Shown in pieces: positions 29,673 to 48,828 of a DNA stretch of 48,828 nt. The translations under genes were made by a program, and so were the position numbers. How positions within the stretch are numbered: position 1 is the first letter of the stretch; every line of letters starts with the position of its first letter. The notes below the pieces were generated by a model. That model ran no database searches, was not told where the DNA came from, and worked only from the letters and a program-made list of their open reading frames with translations. Source of the stretch: Paulinella micropora (taxonomy: Eukaryota; Cercozoa; Imbricatea; Euglyphida); the NCBI GenBank assembly GCA_009731375.1, contig BJOX01000019.1, positions 1,571,337 to 1,620,164 on the forward strand, in the 5' to 3' direction.

Positions 29673-29727
29673 GATCGAAGCATTTGAAATCATTGCTCAT
29701 TGTGGTTAAGTACAGGGAACTTCTCAT
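29673..29727. repeat. Right-end fragment of the fold-back MITE family
   Basis: The segment from ATCGAAGC to GGAACTTCTCAT matches the terminal 55 bases of the ~217-bp fold-back element found complete at 31600, 36596, 36844, 41320 and 41701. The rest is missing. Confidence 0.7.
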
Positions 29728-30186
29728 GTCAGAAAGTTAGAGTGTCAGTGTTAGAAGTGTTTATCAGTTGGTTGTTTTAGGTCAAGAACTTCCTCCTCCT
29801 CCAGCACAACCACTTGTTGAAAACCTGACGCAGTAGATAACGGCATATTTCGCGTGAATTTCGCCCATTGTGAAAATCCGAGTGAAATGAGAAGTGTTTT
29901 GCGGCGTCAGCTTTTCAATTCAAAAGTGGTGAACTAGCGATGACTTCAAACGCTTGGTTCTCAGCTACTTGTTATCATCATTGCTTGTGCAGGAGCTCGT
30001 TTGAAAAAGCTCTCATGTAGAGCCTTCTAATGAGCCATGAACACAGGCTTTTTTGGAAATAGTAATCGACTGAAAGCCAAGCGCTTAAGCTTGAAGTCAG
30101 AGTTAATTCTACGTAAGAACGAGAAGCTTTCTCTGGTTCTCTCGCTGTGATGTGGTAAATGGTCGCTTGTCAGTTAGATTTTAATG
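29728..30186. other. Non-coding stretch with one eroded MITE copy
   Basis: No gene is seen. Bases about 29938-30103 are a diverged copy of the fold-back MITE, recognisable by GATGACTTCAAACGC, GCTCGTTTGAAA, AATGAGCCATGAACACAGG and CTTGAAGTCA. Confidence 0.5.
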
Positions 30187-30455
30187 ATAATAATAATAAA
30201 ATAATAATAATAATAATAATAATAGTGCTTCTCTGTCAATGGCTGATGCAAATCTGCACATGCGCCTCCATCGTCTCACCCGTGAGGGGAGTACGAAGAA
30301 TTGACGATAGGCTCTAATGACACCCCCGCAAGGGCAGTTCCAACACTTCCAGACGGACCGGTATGTTCAATGAAAATACTGGTGGCACCGACGGGAATCG
30401 AACTGGCGACAGGACCCAGATGGTAGAACTTGACCACTGGGCTATCACGATGTCC
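30187..30455 (-). mobile_element. tRNA-derived SINE with (ATT)n tail
   Basis: Read on the minus strand, the element starts with a tRNA-like head (30455-30381) holding an A box, TAGCCCAGTGG (30444-30434), and a B box, GTTCGATTCCC (30403-30393), the internal RNA polymerase III promoter. A ~160-base unique body follows, then an ATT-repeat tail at 30223-30187. The body recurs at 43383-43558. A real tRNA gene is unlikely, since the acceptor arms of the head do not pair and the head is fused to the repeated body. Confidence 0.75.
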
Positions 30456-30510
<55 letters not shown>

Positions 30511-31357
30511 GCAAAGTGCGGGAAAGTTCGCAAGCCGTCCCCATGCAGGGAAGAAGAAGAAGGAGAAGAAGAAGAAGAAGAAGGAGGAGGAGGAGAAGGA
30601 GGAGGAGGAGGAGAAGAAGAAGAAGAAGGAGGAGAAGAAGGTCTAAGCCGCGTATGACATTAGCCCTTCTTGAGCGCTCTGCACAGATAAACAGACACAG
30701 AACAACAAGCGAGAACTAATTGCAAATGAAGAAGAGGACTAAGACATGTAGGACATCAGCAATTATTTATCATTATCATTTATTGTTGTTGTTGTTGTTG
30801 TTGTTGCTGTTAGTTGTTGTTGTTGTTGTCTGTTGATCTGTGCAGAGCGCTCAAGCAGCTCTATTTATCTATCTATCTATTTATCTATCTACAGACAACA
30901 ACAACTAACAACAACAACAATAAATGATAATGACAAAATAATTGTCCATGGCCTTGCAAGGATAGAAAGTCCAACTCTGCCCTCATTCTTCAACATCAAT
31001 CAAGGTGCTATCTAACTATATTGCCTGCTTTACATCCATATACATGTAAATATGTATGTATGTATGTGTGTATGTATTCGGAATAAATACATACTACAAG
31101 GGCACGCAAGCAAGCTTGAAAGAAAGAAAGAAAGAAAGAAAGAAAGAAGCGCTTGAAGTCATGATTCACAGAGAAACAAACAGAAATAAGGAATAACTTA
31201 TCGATAGATAGATAGATAGGTAGGTAGGTAGGTAGGTAGGTAGGTAGGTAGATAGATAGATAGATAGATAGGTAGGTAGGTAGGTAGGTAGATAGGATAG
31301 ATAGATAGGATAGATAGATAGATAGATAGATATAGATAGACAAGATTGACAGGCAGA
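30456..31357. repeat. Microsatellite mosaic downstream of the syntaxin gene
   Basis: It holds (AAT)n at 30457-30508, a GAA/GGA purine block at 30547-30640, (TTG)n at 30780-30830, ATCT repeats near 30861-30894, (AAGA)n at 31120-31146, and GATA/GGTA repeats at 31200-31345. No gene is seen. Part may be transcribed as syntaxin 3' UTR. Confidence 0.8.
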
Positions 31358-31393
31358 TATTTGTCTTACGAATTTGACAATGGGCGCCAGGAT
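31358..31393 (-). repeat. Truncated copy of the syntaxin terminal exon (stop-codon side)
   Basis: The segment containing CTTACGAATTTGACAATGGG and GCGCCAGGAT resembles the 3' edge of the exon at 31518-31584 (CTTACTGATTGATGATGGG, GCGCCAGGAT). It is flanked on both sides by GATA/GGTA repeats. Confidence 0.65.
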
Positions 31394-31517
31394 TTAGATA
31401 GATAGATAGATAGGTAGATAGGTAGGTAGGTAGGTAGGTAGGTAGGTAGGATAGATAGATAGATAGATAGATATATAGATAGATAGATAGATAGAGATAG
31501 ATAGATAGATATTGGTC
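31394..31517. repeat. GATA/GGTA microsatellite
   Basis: This tetranucleotide tract directly follows the stop codon of the minus-strand syntaxin gene and separates it from the truncated terminal-exon copy. Confidence 0.85.
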
Positions 31518-46654
<15,137 letters not shown>

Positions 46655-47114
46655 NNNNNNNNNNNNNNNNNNNNNNNNNNNNNNNNNNNNNNNNNNNNNN
46701 NNNNNNNNNNNNNNNNNNNNNNNNNNNNNNNNNNNNNNNNNNNNNNNNNNNNNNNNNNNNNNNNNNNNNNNNNNNNNNNNNNNNNNNNNNNNNNNNNNNN
46801 NNNNNNNNNNNNNNNNNNNNNNNNNNNNNNNNNNNNNNNNNNNNNNNNNNNNNNNNNNNNNNNNNNNNNNNNNNNNNNNNNNNNNNNNNNNNNNNNNNNN
46901 NNNNNNNNNNNNNNNNNNNNNNNNNNNNNNNNNNNNNNNNNNNNNNNNNNNNNNNNNNNNNNNNNNNNNNNNNNNNNNNNNNNNNNNNNNNNNNNNNNNN
47001 NNNNNNNNNNNNNNNNNNNNNNNNNNNNNNNNNNNNNNNNNNNNNNNNNNNNNNNNNNNNNNNNNNNNNNNNNNNNNNNNNNNNNNNNNNNNNNNNNNNN
47101 NNNNNNNNNNNNNN
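46655..47114. other. Assembly gap, 460 N
   Basis: This run of N lies in the 5' part of the syntaxin gene and may hide coding sequence. Confidence 1.
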
Positions 47115-47232
47115 AAAAAAAAAACACACACGCACAGCATACGCACAAATAAATGAAAAGATGCAGACGTACATACATACGTGACACGTTCACAACAACA
47201 ATTAACGAAAGACCCACGAGAGAGAGAGAGAG

Positions 47233-47299
<67 letters not shown>

Positions 47300-47348
47300 A
47301 AGATATATATGTATATACATAAAGAGAGAGAGAGAAAGAGATGTGTAC
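47115..47348. repeat. GA and GATA repeats
   Basis: (GA)n and GATA repeats fill about 47218-47340 after a short non-repeat stretch. No exon was recognised. Confidence 0.8.
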
Positions 47349-47401
47349 ATTTTCCAAGTCGGACGCCTTCAAATCCTTCTCATCAAGTTCTGCGTAATTA
47401 T
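47349..47401 (-). CDS. Candidate syntaxin exon 2
   Basis: The donor is GAAAAT|GTACAC. With acceptor ACATAG|ATAATTACG it codes NYAELDEKDLKASDLEN after two bases of a split codon; a second possible acceptor lies at 47389. Support is the open frame, the donor, and a truncated relative of its acceptor edge at 47832-47860. Confidence 0.45.
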
Positions 47402-47776
47402 CTATGTATGAATCATCTTAGTCATTACACACATTTATGTACATATCCAGAAAAAAAGAAGGAAGAAAAGAAGAAGAAGAGGAAGAGGAAGAAGGAAGAA
47501 GAAAGAAGAAGAAGAAGAAGAAGAAGAAGAAGGAGAAGAAGAAGGAAGAAGAAGAAGAAGGAAGAAGAAGAAGAAGGAGAAGAAGAAGGAGGAGGAGGAG
47601 GAGAAGGAGAAGGAGGAGGAGGAGAAGAAGAAGAAGAAGAAGGAGGAGGAGGAGGAGAAGAAGAAGAAGAAGGAGGAGGAGGAGAAAGAGAAGGAGGAGA
47701 AGAAGAAGAAGAAGAAGAAGAAGAAGAAGAAGGAGGAGGAGGAGAAGAAGAAGAAGAAGAAGAATAGCAATCTTAC
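47402..47776. repeat. Long GAA/GGA purine tract
   Basis: From about 47450 to 47764 the + strand is nearly all purine in GAA and GGA triplets. It has no coding meaning in either direction. Confidence 0.88.
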
Positions 47777-47798
47777 AGATCATTTCATGTTCAGCAGT
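47777..47798 (-). CDS. Candidate syntaxin exon 1 or further 5' exon
   Basis: Twenty-two bases coding TAEHEMI plus one base lie between AAG and GATCT|GTAAGATTG. Joined to the candidate exon at 47401 the phase works and makes Tyr. No start codon was identified, so a further 5' exon must exist if this is real. Confidence 0.35.
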
Positions 47799-48166
47799 CT
47801 TGTATATTACAATACATACATATATATTTATATACGAATCTTTCTCATCTGATTCTGCGTAAGAATATGTATGTACCAGTGTCATTCATTACATGCATTA
47901 TGTATGTATCCTTGTGTCTGTATCTATACATAACATGACAAGACATTATCTATATTTATATCTATATCTATCTATCTATCTATCTATCTATATATATAGT
48001 ATATATACAAACACACACACATACATATTATATATACATATATAAATATATATATACACATATATATATATTTATATTTTATATATATATATATATGGCT
48101 GACCAGTAGCAGCACCGGTAGTCCCCACCAAGTATATATTCATATATGTATATATATATATATCTA

Positions 48167-48233
<67 letters not shown>

Positions 48234-48339
48234 AGTATATATACAAACACACATACATATTATATATATACATATATATATGTATATATATATATATATA
48301 TGGCTTACCAGTAGCAGCATCGGTAGTCCCCACCAAGTA

Positions 48340-48394
<55 letters not shown>

Positions 48395-48550
48395 AGTATA
48401 TATACAAACACACACACATACATATTATATATATATATATATGTATATATATGGCTGACCAGCAGCACCGGTAGTCCCCACCAAGTATATGTATATATAT
48501 ATGGACATATATATATATATATATCTATATCTATCTATCTATCTACCTAC

Positions 48551-48594
<44 letters not shown>
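47799..48594. repeat. CATA/TATC/AT repeats with a thrice-repeated 40-bp motif
   Basis: At 47832-47860 a copy of the acceptor edge of candidate exon 2 is visible (TTTCTCATCTGATTCTGCGT). ATGGCTGACCAGTAGCAGCA, then CCGGTAGTCCCCACCAAGTA, occurs near 48096 and 48300 and, slightly shortened, near 48451, each followed by TATC and (AT)n repeats in units of about 150-200 bases. Confidence 0.8.
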
Positions 48595-48596
<2 letters not shown>

Positions 48597-48828
48597 GGCC
48601 CGTGGTGGGGTGCCTTATGTGTGCCTAGCCATACGCCTATAAGTCACATGCCGAAATAGCGACGGGAAGCATAATTCTGTTCCCTCAGGGTGCCCTTTCT
48701 CGCTTGTTGAGCCCGGAATAAAACCCACAGTGCTCTGTCGGTTTATACTAGACTGTCGAACAGTCTCGAAACTCCATCTGCTTACTGGGTCCTCTGTAAT
48801 GGAGGTGGGAGCTCGTTCTGCAAGGGGC
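48595..48828. other. Non-repetitive end of window, unidentified
   Basis: No open reading frame of note, splice-bounded exon or known repeat is recognisable. It starts abruptly after TATC repeats and is more GC-rich than its surroundings, so it may be a mobile-element fragment or the 5' flank of the syntaxin gene. Confidence 0.4.

Noticed and set aside
30381-30455. Functional tRNA gene on the minus strand
   Set aside because: A and B boxes are present, but the acceptor ends do not pair and the segment is fused to a repeated body, so it is a SINE head.
30363-30719. Long reading frames of poly-Asn, poly-Ile, poly-Arg and similar in microsatellites, here and throughout 30-48 kb
   Set aside because: They are products of triplet and other short repeats, open on both strands, with no domain or splice support.
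48595-48828. SINE, LINE end or small RNA gene at the right edge
   Set aside because: No A/B boxes, reverse-transcriptase frame, tail or recognisable fold; left as unidentified.

Overview
The window is eukaryotic nuclear DNA from a repeat-rich genome, most likely a protist or alga; the lineage cannot be fixed from sequence alone. The evidence is three Ty3/gypsy-type LTR retrotransposons, a tRNA-derived SINE, fold-back elements, GT-AG introns and very dense microsatellites. Nothing looks prokaryotic, and five N runs mark assembly gaps.

Positions 1-29,153 are a retrotransposon nest. Element A (+) enters from the left edge with a 5'-truncated gag and most of pol, then runs into a 590-base gap. 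Element B (-), 7,390-17,793, has two LTRs, an intact gag and a pol broken by two frameshifts. A fragment of 3' UTR plus LTR on the + strand at 17,794-18,452 is best read as the displaced 3' end of A, so B probably inserted into A. Element C (+), 18,532-29,153, has two 237-bp LTRs, a primer-binding site, a polypurine tract and intact gag and pol, and is the best candidate for a competent copy. In all three, gag and pol share one frame and are separated by a single UGA followed by C (UGA-CUA, UGA-CGG, UGA-CUG), which points to stop-codon readthrough. Their Gag has a CCCH zinc finger and an RGG-rich tail. Their protease has DTMA where retropepsins have DTGA. Pol carries two conserved regions that I cannot name.

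Positions 29,154-48,828 look like simple repeats, but the minus strand holds a host gene scattered through them. At least 14 short exons (24-95 nt) between 46,654 and 31,518 join in phase into a syntaxin (Qa-SNARE): Habc domain, SNARE motif with the zero-layer glutamine, and a C-terminal membrane anchor. Two more candidate N-terminal exons lie at 47.3-47.8 kb, and part of the 5' end is in a 460-base gap.

The most striking feature is inside this gene. Its introns hold dozens of partial exon copies, each consisting of an exon edge with its splice site embedded in microsatellite. Acceptor-side pieces mostly lie upstream of the parent exon and donor-side pieces downstream. One exon has 21 truncated copies over 2 kb. 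Another has six copies in inverted orientation, which would be antisense to the exon in the pre-mRNA. The introns also carry a ~217-bp fold-back MITE family, a second fold-back family, two SINE copies and a ~58-bp minisatellite.
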